From Phymatolithon calcareum (lineage: Eukaryota > Rhodophyta > Florideophyceae > Hapalidiales), in contig OZ345353.1 of the NCBI GenBank assembly GCA_977006965.1, positions 3,472,001-3,536,000 of the forward strand: a DNA stretch of 64,000 bases, in the 5' to 3' direction. The position numbers were made by a program, and so were the translations under genes. The notes below the pieces were generated by a model. That model was not told where the DNA came from, searched no databases, and was given only the letters and a program-made list of their open reading frames with translations. This document shows, piece by piece, positions 33,803-45,604 of the stretch. Positions within the stretch are counted from its first letter, which is position 1, and each line of letters opens with the position of its first letter.

Positions 33803-34080
33803 TGTAGATGTCGGTACATACCAAGCGTTCGCCAAGCAAGGAGAAAGGGCGACACTTAACAGGAGAGAGCCATAATTACTTAGCAAATATCATGGCTAGC
33901 TATGGTAAGCCCAGAAACGCATAATTGCATGGCTTTTACTGACGCAATCAGGACACAAGATTGGATTGCGTAGATAAGATAATTGATAGAAGTAAAGTAT
34001 TGTAAAAGGCTATAAAAGCCAGCCCTTCCAGCCTCTCAATGAGGAGGAGAGGCATCGGGCTTTTGAGAAGCATGTGTTGT
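33803..34080 (+). repeat. Probable 3' LTR start of the third gypsy element
   Basis: TGTAGATGTCGG begins about 30 bp after the polyprotein stop, the usual position of a 3' LTR. TATAAAAG at 34011-34018 would be its TATA box, followed by a purine-rich leader. With no 5' partner in the window the end cannot be fixed. Confidence 0.4.
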
Positions 34081-37000
34081 GATTAAGGATTGTCTCCCCT
34101 CAGTTCTTTTTGCAGGGCTTCGTGGGCGTCTAAAAGGGGCGCAAGAGGTGCACGTTGTTTTTGTCAACGTTGCGGCCTTGCCTGAGGAAATTCGAAAACT
34201 GCTCACAACGCATCGGCGAATTAAATTGTGCGCGGCGAGTATGGCGGTCAGGTTGAATGCAAACAAAGTATGGGCGATTATGGAGATCGGTATATTTACT
34301 TTTTGCGATGATCGAGGGTGAAGAAGAAAACCTTATGGATCTAACCCGTTGTGCTGCAGAAATTTCCACACGGACGCCTAGACGTCATTGCATCCTCACC
34401 AATGTGGCGCGTCTTGCTAACAGGGGTCAGCCTCAATACATTTGTACTGCAATAAATTGCAATATACAGAAGGAATAGAACATTGTAGCGTGTCGATCGT
34501 ATTACAGTACATATTGGGCTTGATGCACTATTTTAATGTACTTTACAACGGCTTACGTTTCGCATTCAGAGCGCTTGATTCATATAACAATTGGCTTTTC
34601 TTCTCCATCGAAGGAGGAAGCTAACCTGGTCAGAAACTCGGCCTTGTACGCCGTCGGCCTCGACATCTTCTACAGCCACAAAGAAATCCGCCTCACCGAG
34701 CCCTACCGCAAAGGGCATAGTGTCCTCGCCGATGATATTTTTCGACTATGAAACACAGCTTGTACATAGCACTTCAGGTCGACGCTCGGTCACGAATGCT
34801 GATATCAAATACTGCTGTCCTACGCCTGACAGTATCAACTCTACTGTCAAGTTTCTAGACAAGTCTGGGTACCACACTTTTCTGGCAGACTGAGCGAACA
34901 TATGTATTTTGAGTCCGCTGTAGATCTCTGATCAACTCGATTTGTACCTCTCCAGCATCATACACATGGCGATTGCTTCTCCTACCGAGCACGCAAACGG
35001 ATCTCTGACTCAGGGCATTTACTCTTTTCACTTGGTAATCAATCTGATTGAACAGTATATGTCACTTCGTGGTGCAAGCATGTATTCGTTCTTTTGCCTA
35101 ATTTTACCGGCAGCGGGGACCGGGAGCATACAATTAACCTGGAATGCCAAAATATTTCCACGTTACCACTCTGTGATCCTGTTGCGTTCTGGAAGATATT
35201 TGTGACTCCTTCTTTTTCTATTCCTAAGCGGACGTATTAGCATTGCATCTCAGTTTCGGCAATGGAATAGCGCTTTGTCTGAACCATAATTCATGTTTTT
35301 CATATCTCCCAGCATGCATTCCCTCCAGTTCACTAACGAACAACTCAAGAACCAACTGGAGTCCCGATCGATAAGCCAGAAGATAGTTGGTACTTTTTAT
35401 TCAACGTAATATACGTTCGATTTCATCGCAGTGTTCATTCCAGTCTGCCTTTCCAGCGAGTGCCACTATAAATAATTTAATATTCCTCCACTTACAATTG
35501 AATGTACTGTCAGGCACACTATCGTGTGTTTTCGTCTGTAGTCGGTAAGACAGTTTGCCAGAACTTGGCCATAGCTTCTTGCGCGAGAATAAATGTCTAC
35601 CGATCACAAATGGGAACACACGCAAAGTTTCCAACGCACTTTAAAATGTATAGTGCTGCCGATCACAATTCTCTGTAGTGCGAAAAACGTCATTACCTCA
35701 ACTTATGTAGAGCTGTGAGGCTAAATAAAATCGACGAAGAGTCACCGGGCGATAGTGAGTTTATTGTCATCGTCGACTTTCGGATCTGCTCATAATACAT
35801 CAATTGTTAAGGACCTAGATTTTCACTTTTATTTTTTATGAGCTTGGCAATCCAAGAAGCTCATTCGACACTTTCTGTTATGGCAGTACATAACTGGCAA
35901 AGCAAAAAAAAGACCTCGCGCCGTGGAAACTTTTACTAGAAATTCTCACCAGAGGGTTCCTTCGAAAATCGGGACATCTACTTCAACGCGCATTTTAAGA
36001 CCACTTCCTGATCCTTTCTTCGAATGTCGAAAACTATTATAGAAAGCCAAGAATGTAGGTTATCCAAAAATCAAAAAAAAAGAAAGGGGATTATATAAGG
36101 AGTGTAGAGCACTTTTCGTATTTCTGATCTTGAAAAAGAATCGCCTATAAAGATGGACAATTATCTCGAAAAGGACTCAATGAATTTCTTATTACCTCTG
36201 TCAAACTTTTCGAATGGTTGTTGACTAATAAAGGAATACTGCAAATATGGTAAAATCGAACGTCTAGGTGGCAAAAAGGTTCACGCCGCGAGACCAAAAG
36301 TTTTTTAAAATCGGCAAAGGAACAGGCGAAACGAGAAGCTGGAACTGTTCGAAGGAAAAAAGTAAGCATTTTTCTGTAATGATTGATTAGAGCCGAACAT
36401 TGGAAACTTTTACTGACTTCATATTTGAAAATATTTCACTTGTTTCTACACATTTTCTTGGGACTGGATGCAGTCCCGTCCGTGCAAACGACATAATAAA
36501 AATTTTCATCCTGTTTATGAGCATTGTTTCGGCCAGTGAGAGCTCTTTAAAGATGGAGAAGTTGGTCCTTAACTTTAATTTTCATCGCCCGGCGGACACG
36601 TATCGATTATACACCTGTCATTGATTTGCGACCCAAAAATCATTCTCATATCTATTGGTGGAGCACCTCCGGTGCTGTGCGCTCGACATTGGTGTTTCTT
36701 GCTGCCGACACGTAACACTGGCGAAGCAGAAAAACCGAAAAATGCAAAAATCTATTGTTCGTCAGATACTCTTTTCATTCTATTTTCTCGAAGACAGGGG
36801 AAGCAGTATCTATGAGACAATGAATATACTCGTGAGTGGAGAACAAAATTAGGTCGAAGAGCACCGTTCTTTGTCCATTCGAAAGACAGTGAGTCTAGCA
36901 CACTTATTTTCAATACGGAGATGTTGTAGAACATTATCGAAGTTAATGTTGTGCGAAACAGCGCGTTGACATGCCTTGTCTTCATCTCACTTCTGAAGGA

Positions 37001-37270
37001 TGAACGTTTTTGAGATCGATACTTTAAGTATCGATTTCTATGAAGAATAGACCTTGATCTCCGCAGATTCTCCAATTCGCACATCTATGTACATTGATCG
37101 TACGCTCTCGACTGCCTTCAGATGCGAAAACTCCTACGATCATTGCAATAACACTTTCTTTGGGAAAAAACAGTCAAGAAAGTGGAAGACTTAAGCCTGG
37201 CGTATGTGACACTTGTACAGAAACATGAGACCTATATTAGGTCTGAAGTTTGATTCAGATTTCCCTCATC
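34081..37270. other. Gene-poor stretch, nothing firmly recognised
   Basis: The plus frames 34079-34321 and 34536-34751 and the minus frames 35401-35634 and 36145-36369 have protein-like composition in places but no motif, partner or second copy. AT-rich simple runs occur near 36060-36090. I annotate no gene. Confidence 0.4.
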
Positions 37271-37273
37271 TGA

Positions 37274-37675
37274 CTACTGTACCGTTCGCAGGCGCACGAT
37301 TACCGCCCACCGGACCTCTCGCCCACCTACTTCTGGGCCCCCGTACGGACTGCAGTAGAGAAGAGCTTGCCAGCCTCCCCGGTACCTTTCGCTCCGCCTG
37401 TCGAGGGACTTAATTTTACTGTTCTTCCCTCTGTACAGCCTGTAGCTCAGAGCTTTCCCAGCAAAGTCCTCCTACTCAAACCAGAAGACCTATTTGCAGT
37501 CTGTCGGGACAAAGGCAGAGCGTTCGGGTGCGGAGGGCAATTAGGGCTGAAGCGACGTAAGTTGTGCGATGTGATTCACACGCACGACCAGAATGCGATT
37601 TTCGACGCATTTGTAGTGCGTTTGTCGCAATGGAAATTGATTTGGGGCGATAGATTAAGATTCGTTCAAAAATAA
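37274..37675 (+). other. Possible coding relic, 133 codons
   Basis: An open frame bounded by stops. It has a Pro-rich first half and a second half with ordinary globular composition (KVLLLKPEDLFAV, then FDAFVVRLSQWKLIW) ending before TAA at 37673. There is no ATG at the start, so it could be a terminal exon or a transposon remnant. No family recognised. Confidence 0.3.
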
Positions 37676-38043
37676 ATGACTGTAGCTTTCAAGAGGACTA
37701 GCCTTGGCGTGGAGGGTAGCCTTCTTTTCGAGATCTAATGTATAATATTCTGCCTTCTAATGCCGTGGATTTTGGGTGGTGATTTGACACTCCCTTAGAA
37801 GGATGCTTGAGACATTCATTTGGTTCACATTCATGCAATATAGCGACCTTACGCACGTATGTATCAATTTTCGCAAGGAATATCAAATTTCCAACGCGAT
37901 ACTTTTCGTAGTGGTCGTAAAAACCGTGTGCGGATGGAACATGAGAGATGGAAAGGCAAGATACAACTGCCGGATAGGGTACAGGAAATCGGCCTGCAGA
38001 TAGTAAACTAAGCAAAGAGTAGCCATACTAAAATGTTGAGCCG

Positions 38044-38976
38044 CTATTCTGTTGAAGCGCGGGGCTTAGAGTAATCTGAAATGGCTGCATTAATAAAGGA
38101 AAATGAAACGTATCGTTTTTCGTATTGCAACAGATCAATAACGTTTTCTGCTTGCAACCAAAGTCTCGGAAGTTTGTTTGTAGAGTGAGCGTAAAATCGG
38201 CCTGAAAGTGACAGTCGGAAGTTTGAGTCCAAGGTTGCACTGAGATTCCAGACAGTGCAAAACCAATCTTGAGCTCTCACTGGAAAGATATGCGTTTTCG
38301 ACAGCAACTTAAACACCTCCCATCAGTTACCAGTGTACTGCGCTGGTTTAATTCCGTCTTGGAGACTGAACAGAGAAAGCCTGCCCACGTCAGCTAATTA
38401 GGGACAGAGAAATCAGGACCCAAGGCTTGCATTACTTTTTCAATGTAATTTGGAGCTAGTTTCCCTGTAATGGACGCGATTGCCCCACGGCCGGCCAGCA
38501 ACCGAAAGCATCCTCTCAAATCTGAAGAATCGCTGCGGAGATCACCGGGACAAATGATGGAGAGTGTACCGAACAAATTGACAACAGTAACGGTTGTCAA
38601 TGCAAAAAAATGTGAATTCTTATTGCTAGACATCTTGATCGCCATTTTTATTGGCTGATGAGCCTTTTCAAGTACAATATCGCCTATTCTCGCACCATGC
38701 CCAGAAATGGCAGTGTCGCTCTGACGAGTTCAACGAGTCGATGCATGTTTGGTCTATCAATTGTTCGGAAAGATCGCAGGGCAAAGGAATGCCTTCTGGA
38801 CAGATCAGATCATTCTTACTTAGATACAACAGTGTCTCAAATCCTTGCAGCTCGTGTGAAAGACTTTGTACAAGTTTTTGAACTTTTTCAATGTGTGCAG
38901 ATGAGATCCATTGCAATCTTTGACGTCCAACGCAACAATCATACTCTACATTTCCAATAAGACTAGCGCCCTTCAA
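38044..38976 (-). other. Possible coding relic on the minus strand
   Basis: Three consecutive minus-strand frames (38976-38668, 38645-38394, 38316-38044) have plausible protein composition, including IEKVQKLVQSLSHELQGFE and LFGTLSIICPGDLRSD. They are in different frames and separated by stops. Could be a decayed gene or three spurious frames. No motif. Confidence 0.25.
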
Positions 38977-39230
38977 ATTTTCATTACAGCTTGCATTTAC
39001 AGCGAGCCCTGACAGATAACATTACAGTCATTACAGTACCGAAGGTTTCGATGCGTAATTACACCCTGAAGGATCACCAAGGGGCACCCCCTAGAGCCTA
39101 TACTTACAGATTTACAACTGCTTACACCGTACAACTTACGGCTTACAGACGCTTACACTGTATTGCTTACAGTAGCAGCGCGTGTGGCCAGCTCGAGAAG
39201 CCGTTTCGCGGCTTTCAGAGATTTCCATTA
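38975..39230 (-). repeat. Dispersed repeat R3, copy 1 (inverted relative to copy 2)
   Basis: The reverse complement of this segment matches 58955-59190 throughout: an AAGCCGC..CGCGGCTT hairpin, a run of GTGTAAG/CTTGTAAG units, the TACGCATCGAAACCT block, TACTGTAATTACTGTAATG and CTGTAAATGCAAGCTGTAAT. A short element rich in CTGTAA and CTTACA motifs; no coding capacity. Confidence 0.7.
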
Positions 39231-40060
39231 ATTCATTTGTCATACTGCCAAGTCATCCTTTGGTCCAATTCTCGTCGCTTCGTGGCGTCCCCGGCTCTTT
39301 TGCAGGGAACAACGTGATCACAACTAATGTTTCAACTTGTGCGTTTAACAACCCCATACAGCCTGTTAATCCGAGCTGTGTCATTTCGCATATTAAAGTC
39401 TACCACCGCCACCCGACCGTCGTGGTGTTCATGAGGTATTCGCCAAAAATCCGAAATCATCCTTGCGCAGGATTCAGAGAGCTCAATAGAAGCAATACAT
39501 GGATCTAAGAGCAATGATACTGTAGGCTTTCACGAGGATACTTCTGCCCTTTCAAATCCCTACCGTCGTCCATGCTCCGCTAATCGCTCCGTCATCGAAA
39601 TGCTGTACAAACTTTTCTTTTAGTGATTGAAAAGACGGCTTTGGCGAGGAGCCCGCAGTCGGCAAGACAGCCCAACATGTAGTTATCGCAGATTTTTTGG
39701 TGGATTGCGGACGGAAGCAGAAGAAATGAATACTGATGCAATCACGTGCATGGCCTGTTAAAAAGTGATATGGGGTTACGAAGCATAATTTTCTGTGGTC
39801 CAGAAAACCGGATACCACAGGAAATCTGAATGAAGTAGTGGGAAATAGATGTAGATTGGCATGCATCGCTGCTCGAAGTGTGTGGAGGGAAAGATCGTGA
39901 TCGTCATATGTCGGTTTCATTCCTAACATTCTGCAATTCTCTTTCTGCGCACCACTGCCGCGCACAGCGCTATGCCTACGGAAACTGTGAGACGCGAACG
40001 AACAACCGTCATAAAAGTCTGTACGAGTATAGCGACTACCAATTACTATCTAGGAGTGCC
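39231..40060. other. No recognisable gene
   Basis: Short frames on both strands without motifs; no repeat seen. Confidence 0.4.
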
Positions 40061-40438
40061 TGGTAAATGTGCAGAGATAGCAGCAAGTACTTGCGGTATG
40101 TCCCAGTATGTTCCCCCTCCTCCGCGAACCCCAGCGGAGCCACAGTAGGAGCGTTGTTGCGTGGCACAATGCACACTGCACGCCGGACGAGGCCACCTCC
40201 CGCCCGGATGATTCCTGCTTGGCCCCCTTCGACAGTACGCTGTGCCAAGCGCCCCTGCCGCCGCTTTTCGCGGCCGCCACCACGGCTTGGCGCGCTTCTT
40301 CCGTTTCCGCTCGGGTCCCTCCGGAGCGCCGCTCCACAATTATCGTCAGTACCCTGCATGTCTGCGCGCACACGCGCAAGACTCTGGTTTTGGTTCCCTG
40401 TTGTGTGCCGCCCTTACGGCACAAAGCGCCAGCGCGCG
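40061..40438. other. GC-rich stretch, nothing recognised
   Basis: Overlapping frames on both strands (for example 40108-40527 plus and 40424-40050 minus) exist because the DNA is GC-rich; none shows a motif. Confidence 0.35.
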
Positions 40439-40536
40439 CTCATTGTGCTCTTCTTCCCCTCCTCCTAGTCGGAGGAGGGGAGGCGAAACACGCATTACGA
40501 TGCGTGTTCCCCTTTGGGGAACGATAAGCAGTGAGC
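40439..40536. ncRNA. Cluster of three perfect hairpins inside a weaker closing stem
   Basis: CCCCTCCTCC / GGAGGAGGGG (40456-40465 with 40471-40480, loop TAGTC), then ACACGCAT / ATGCGTGT (40488-40495 with 40500-40507, loop TACG), then GTTCCCC / GGGGAAC (40506-40512 with 40516-40522, loop TTT). Flanking GCTCATTGTGC and GCAGTGAGC can close the group. The layout is cloverleaf-like, but loops and spacing do not fit a tRNA. Could be a structured RNA or a cruciform DNA end of an unknown element. No promoter motif identified. Confidence 0.35.
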
Positions 40537-41259
40537 AGTTTCCTGCCATGGGTGACATGCAATGACCCGTTTCAAATTTTTTCCCGCCCCCCCTTTTCTT
40601 GGTTTCTTGATATGTTTTTTTGGTGATTTGGTGATGATCATTTTGATAAATCACACAGGCAGCCCATGGGAGGGAGTGTCACTCATACTCCCAAATGGGT
40701 GCTTACATGGGCTTACAATCACCGGCCTCAGTGGCCGGCGAGTTCCTGTGTTACTTCATCCTGCTTCCCTTCTCTTTCTCTCAACCGGTAGAACGTCTAA
40801 CACTGAGTAAAGCTACAAGCAACTTTGGTGTTCTGCGAAGGCATTCGCCGGAGCCCTTTCTCACAATGAAGGCACTGGCCGGAATCCTTTCATTCCCACC
40901 TATCCCTTTTCCCGCGTGACCATCCAGCCGGTAGATCGAACGACAGGCGGCGGAGGCGAGGCGCAAATTACCGTTCGACGACAAAAGCATTGATGATGAC
41001 TAAAAATTTGTGTTATTATTATGAAAAGAGTGAACCCCAAATGCAAATACTGGCACACTTGCCATAAAATTTTGGTCCATCAATGGTACCAAATTATTCG
41101 ATATTTCGAATTTTCCCGTAACCCCCAGTATGTTTGCAGCCGTGATATCGCGAATCAGATCGTTATTCGATTATTCGCATCACTAAAAATGCTGCTCGAG
41201 CGTCCTTCAATAACAGCCAGAGAATAATTGGATTGAATTGGACAGGGGAATGTTAGAAG
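40537..41259. other. No recognisable gene
   Basis: Contains GCTTACATGGGCTTACAATC near 40702 and a GGCCTCAGTGGCCGG palindrome, faintly like repeat R3. Otherwise unassigned. Confidence 0.35.
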
Positions 41260-42110
41260 GGGAGTAATGCAGAATCTAGAAGTATCAAAATTTGTATTCA
41301 AAGTACTCCTGCTTCGTACTGAGTTATTTATGAGATTATTATTGTTTCAAAAATATTAACGCCAATTTGAAGAATTATTGGGCAATTTTGAGTCTGCCTA
41401 ATAATTACAGCCAATCGTTAAATGCCAAGACAGCACTTGCGCATCACCGGATTTTTACAGTTTTCGACATGTGAATTAAATGCTGCTGGTCCTTGGAAAT
41501 GGTTGGAGGCCTGTTTCTGCAGACGCTCCAAACCCAATTCCCCGTCACAATCCGGGAAGTCACCATACAGAGAAATATGCAAGCCCTCTTCAACCGTGGA
41601 GCTGCTTGACTCCGATGCTGTGGCTTGCAAATTCATTTCTCAGGACACCCAGAGAAGAGCTAGATCTTGTGCTCCACATTCTGCTCCCAATAGATTTTAT
41701 CTGCACATGTATTTCCAGCAAAACTTGACGCCATGTTTTAGCTGAAAACGTTGAGAAAATATCGAGGACATAGAAAGTTCAACGAAATCTCAAAAACTTT
41801 CAAATCTAATTGAACGCCGACAGACAACTGTTTAGGCACTGCTGCCCTATTTGCATGCATCGCCATGAATTGCGTTTAATTCTGCCGACAAAAGGTGACA
41901 CAGCAAGGAGAGCAACCGGCAGTGCACGCTGTACCTGTTTCCACCCATGGTCCAAAAAACCTTACACCGAATCAAGTAGAAATATCGATCTCTTCTTCAT
42001 ACTAAACAATTTGTTTCATACAACCTTCAAATGATTTTATCATAAAAAGGTATGATACCCCCTCTGCGTTACTCCCCGTCTTACCTTTCCCTGGATTGGA
42101 TTTCTGTTTA
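41260..42110. repeat. Dispersed repeat R1, copy e (central segment)
   Basis: Collinear with 24785-25560, then 42045-42110 with 27450-27510. No conserved reading frame is seen between copies. Confidence 0.6.
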
Positions 42111-43468
42111 ATTGATACTCGCTTTGTAAATTATCCTTGCTGCTGAGCGAAGTTTCGTGGGCTACAATCCTTTGCTAACGTTCTCTTTTAAGTAGTTCCA
42201 GGGCGCAATTGCTGGAGGCTGATTTGTATTAAATTCATGGCGAAACTTATATACATCAGTTTTGTCGCGCGCATCAGCGCGAGCGCCTTATAGCAACAGA
42301 AACTGGCAGCAGCCCAACCTCAAACAACAACCGCGAGTTTACCTTAACGTAGCAGCTTCACAAAACGATCAAGCAGCTCGATGGTACTTCGTAAAACCAA
42401 CACACCAACACAGATCGACAAGCAGTTGTAGATTCAACACCTCCCGGTCCCCCCTTCCCTGTTCAAGCCCATCTATGGTCTGCGCTTAAATACATAAACT
42501 CCGCACTCACGACACGCGGGAAACTGCGCAGGCATCGTTCAGGGGTATGACAGCCGTCGCGTGAGCGCATAACGACCGCACCTGAGCGACAAACATCCCG
42601 TGCGCAACGGAAACACCAACCGGAAATCCCTTTCCGGTATCCAATTCAGGGCAACCGGCGGGCGCCATCGACACACACGCCGTCCATTAATTGCTCTCGC
42701 ACGCGACAGTGAAACACACGTCGTCATCGCGCTCCTAACATGAGCGGTAGGACCGCCTCTTGCCAGATTCTCCACATCTGCGACCAAAGCCCGCCAGACC
42801 ACAGCGCCCAATTCACTGTGTCAGTCCGTCCTGCACGACTCAAGCCGCCCTTCCCGCATACCCACGGCCATCCATACATGACCTCGAGTGTGCAACTCAC
42901 ACGGGCGGCCCGAGAAAATTGTCGAGACAGCAAACGCTGGGAATCGCGGTTCACAAGAAGAATCCATACGCTAGCAATTCCAACAGTTCCACGATTAGAT
43001 TGACCGATACCCGCCCGATTGACACGTATGCCATGCACTGTACGCCCGTGGCAACCTTGCTTACAAGTACCGGGCTTCTTCCACACAACAGTTTCGTATC
43101 TCCATCTCACTCCTCTTCTTGTGTATACGATTTTGTACCCTACCAGAACATTTCGCACCCACTTCTGGGGAACCGAAACAAACCATAGCCATGGCCTCTT
43201 GGCACTCGCACAGCTGTCCCATACGTCTGCAAACGCGTTGTTAACTTCTAATTGAAAACGTACCTTTCTTCTTCTTCTACTTCTAATGCCTGAGACGATT
43301 ATAGAATCGTTACGGATGCCTCATATAACTGCATTTCGTCTATTCGCACACTAAATCGGATGCGTAACACAAGAGCGCCCCTATGTGCAATGGTTTAGAC
43401 AGCTGTGCAAGAAAATATGTTTTTCATTGTAAAGGACGATTGGCTCTAAAAATAGAACGAAGACAATA
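42111..43468. other. Unassigned; possible decayed coding DNA near 42740-43190
   Basis: Overlapping frames on both strands (42740-43003 and 42760-43188 plus, 43158-42724 minus) cross the same GC-rich segment. A Cys/His-containing phrase (CQILHICDQSPPDHS) occurs in one of them but is too weak to name a family. No repeat partner seen. Confidence 0.3.
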
Positions 43469-43948
43469 CAGTCAATCCTCGATAACTGGATGTCCATTGT
43501 GGAGGCCTCCTATATCCAGATATCGGGAAAATTCTGGATTCGAATCTGTATGATATCTCAAAAGTTACAGATGTACAGCCGAAAGCCGGAACTACAGGCA
43601 ACATTGCTTACACATGCCCCATGTCCTGCAATTTGGCGGTCATATGCACCTCGTTGAAGGATATATTGGGAGCTCGGCCAAGAAAACAATGTTAGAAATT
43701 GAGCAATATTGTTCTCGGCTCGGCAAAGCGCCGACTTGTTGAATATGCTCCGTGCAACTGACTCAAAAAAGTTTACAAATTTCATGCATGCACCCTGGCT
43801 CAGGCATTGACGATATCCAGATATCGAAAATTCTAAGAATCTTAAAATTTAGATACATTTGTGAGGATACCGTATTCGTGGAGGCCTATTGTATTCTGAA
43901 AACGGAGGATGTTCTAAATTCGAACATCCAGTAATCGGGGATTGACTG
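43469..43948. mobile_element. pogo/Tigger-type MITE with TA target duplication
   Basis: The ends read CAGTCAATCCTCGATAACTG (left) and the complement of CAGTCAATCCCCGATTACTG (right), flanked by TA on both sides (43467-43468 and 43949-43950). CAG.. ends of this kind with a TA duplication are typical of pogo-like Tc1/mariner relatives. An internal CAGATATCG block is also present near both ends. No transposase inside. Confidence 0.8.
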
Positions 43949-44071
43949 TATCGTTCCTAGCTTAATTCTGAAATTAATAATCGCTGATAGTAAATCGGCT
44001 TGCTCCTCGGAATTCAGGATGGTGGATTGTTTCGGCTTAAATTATCTTGGGCGACGCCGAGGGAGTTTGAG

Positions 44072-45604
44072 CTAGCTTTCCAAAACCGCCTTGACCACGA
44101 TAATACCTAGCTGTACAACATAGGCTAGCGCAGAGTTTCGAGCATATGCCTGATCTAGAAGAGCGTACTCGACGGGTCCCCATCTTAGGGTACCACCCGA
44201 TGAAGCCCAAGCAGAACCGAACACATCTCCCGCGAGCAGGCCGTTGCTCTTCATACTTTGAATGATTCCTCGGCAAACCAGCGGAATGTTTCTCGTTTCC
44301 TGATCGAGGTCCTTCGCAATTCGGTTGTGGTAGTAAGGGATGTTCTTCACTACTGCTTCCGCAAGTTCATCGTCGTGCGCGAGCACATATCGAACAAAGT
44401 GGACGACGGAACCCAGAGCTGCCACCTTCATTTCCGCATCCTGATCGCCTGTGTAAAGCTGCTGTGAGATATCCCCAGGAAGCGGAATGTCAAGATCGAC
44501 GCCAATGGATTCGCGCATCGAAGCCGTAGACCAGTGCTCACTTCTAAGTAGCCACTCTCCAGCCTCTCTCCATGTGTCCCAAAGATTGTTCGCCGCCTCA
44601 GAAAACTCCGATCGTTCATTCGTTCGGTCCTCTCGGCAAAAATCGAAGTTGAGCATGATGAACTCTTTCCGGTCTTCAGCGGTACAGTCAATATGGCAGT
44701 ATGCGTCGTAGGCCATTCTTGAAACCAGTCCATACAGTAGGAAAATACAGACAGCAGGCTCTCTAAGTCTTGTTTTCCATCCCTCCAATGTTCTCCACAG
44801 TCGACCAGTCATTTCCACAAGACGATCTTTGGGTAGCTTTTCAACAAAGGAATCGATATAAACGGAGTGTGGAGCCTCGGTCGCATTCTTGTCGTCCGGA
44901 ACTGGCATCACTCGACCCGTCGCTGCAGTGCTCACCTGCAGGTACGCGTCGTTACCGCCCATGTCCAGAAGAATAGGCTCCAGAATCTGCTCCCGCTGCA
45001 AGTCGATAACATAGGCATCTGTTTCATTGCGACGCATTGGTACGGGGAATGTCATGTAGCGCGCTGCTCTCCCGAATGAACTTTCACGCGCTTGCACCGA
45101 AGTTTCTGGAGTACTTCCTGTGGCTAAGAAGGCAAAAGCAGTGCCGATCTGCACCGCAAGCGCCAGCCAAGCCTTACATAAACCTGCCAGAATCGCTCCT
45201 AGAATGAGAGGTATCCAAGTAAGCACAAGGAGAAAAGCTGGTTTGCGGCGGAAACACTGCTTCACATAGCTGTCTGAGGAAGGTGCGTCTTGTGTGTGTT
45301 GCGTCTGTGGAACTAGCGCCCACAGAAAGCCATGTAGAGGAGCAGAGGGTGCGGCCATGAATGCGAGCGTTCCACTTAAGTTTCTGGTTCTTACCGAAAA
45401 CATCGCGTACACGAGAAGGCACACTAACACGGCTAAGTAGAGCACGAGGGGAACGACTGTGTAATTCCATCGCGGCGTCGACGCATGAGAGGACAGGGGG
45501 AAGCGTTTTTTCAGCCGCGATGCGACGATGGTGCTCATTGCGGCTGTCACGGATGCAACCACCGATATTGCTTGTGGCCAAAAGTCGGTAGACCTCTCCA
45601 TCAC
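44072..45604 (-). CDS. Integral membrane protein, 510 residues, unknown function
   Basis: An uninterrupted intron-free frame. I take the first ATG of the frame (MMERSTDFW). Hydrophobic segments lie at about residues 10-30 (ISVVASVTAAMSTIVA), 48-70 (VVPLVLYLAVLVCLLVYAMF), 75-97, and 122-165 (LLVLTWIPLILGAILAGL, then a further stretch). A soluble region of about 300 residues follows, with one more short hydrophobic stretch near 285-298 (AVCIFLLYGLV), ending in a hydrophobic LAYVVQLGIIVVKAVL. No enzyme motif is seen. Codon use and length are unlike the decayed transposon frames around it, so I regard it as a host gene. The single-exon structure fits a compact red-algal gene. The family is not known to me. 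Confidence 0.75.
   Translation of the reverse strand: MMERSTDFWPQAISVVASVTAAMSTIVASRLKKRFPLSSHASTPRWNYTVVPLVLYLAVLVCLLVYAMFSVRTRNLSGTLAFMAAPSAPLHGFLWALVPQTQHTQDAPSSDSYVKQCFRRKPAFLLVLTWIPLILGAILAGLCKAWLALAVQIGTAFAFLATGSTPETSVQARESSFGRAARYMTFPVPMRRNETDAYVIDLQREQILEPILLDMGGNDAYLQVSTAATGRVMPVPDDKNATEAPHSVYIDSFVEKLPKDRLVEMTGRLWRTLEGWKTRLREPAVCIFLLYGLVSRMAYDAYCHIDCTAEDRKEFIMLNFDFCREDRTNERSEFSEAANNLWDTWREAGEWLLRSEHWSTASMRESIGVDLDIPLPGDISQQLYTGDQDAEMKVAALGSVVHFVRYVLAHDDELAEAVVKNIPYYHNRIAKDLDQETRNIPLVCRGIIQSMKSNGLLAGDVFGSAWASSGGTLRWGPVEYALLDQAYARNSALAYVVQLGIIVVKAVLES

Noticed and set aside
34536-34893. Two overlapping plus-strand frames with protein-like composition
   Set aside because: No motif, no second copy, different frames over the same bases. 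Left unassigned.
40108-40527. 139-codon GC-rich plus-strand frame
   Set aside because: An equally long frame exists on the opposite strand, the composition is Pro/Ala/Arg low-complexity, and it runs through perfect hairpins.
42724-43188. Possible end of a non-LTR reverse transcriptase (Cys/His phrase CQILHICDQSPPDHS)
   Set aside because: Only one weak motif, overlapping frames on both strands, and no RT signature upstream.
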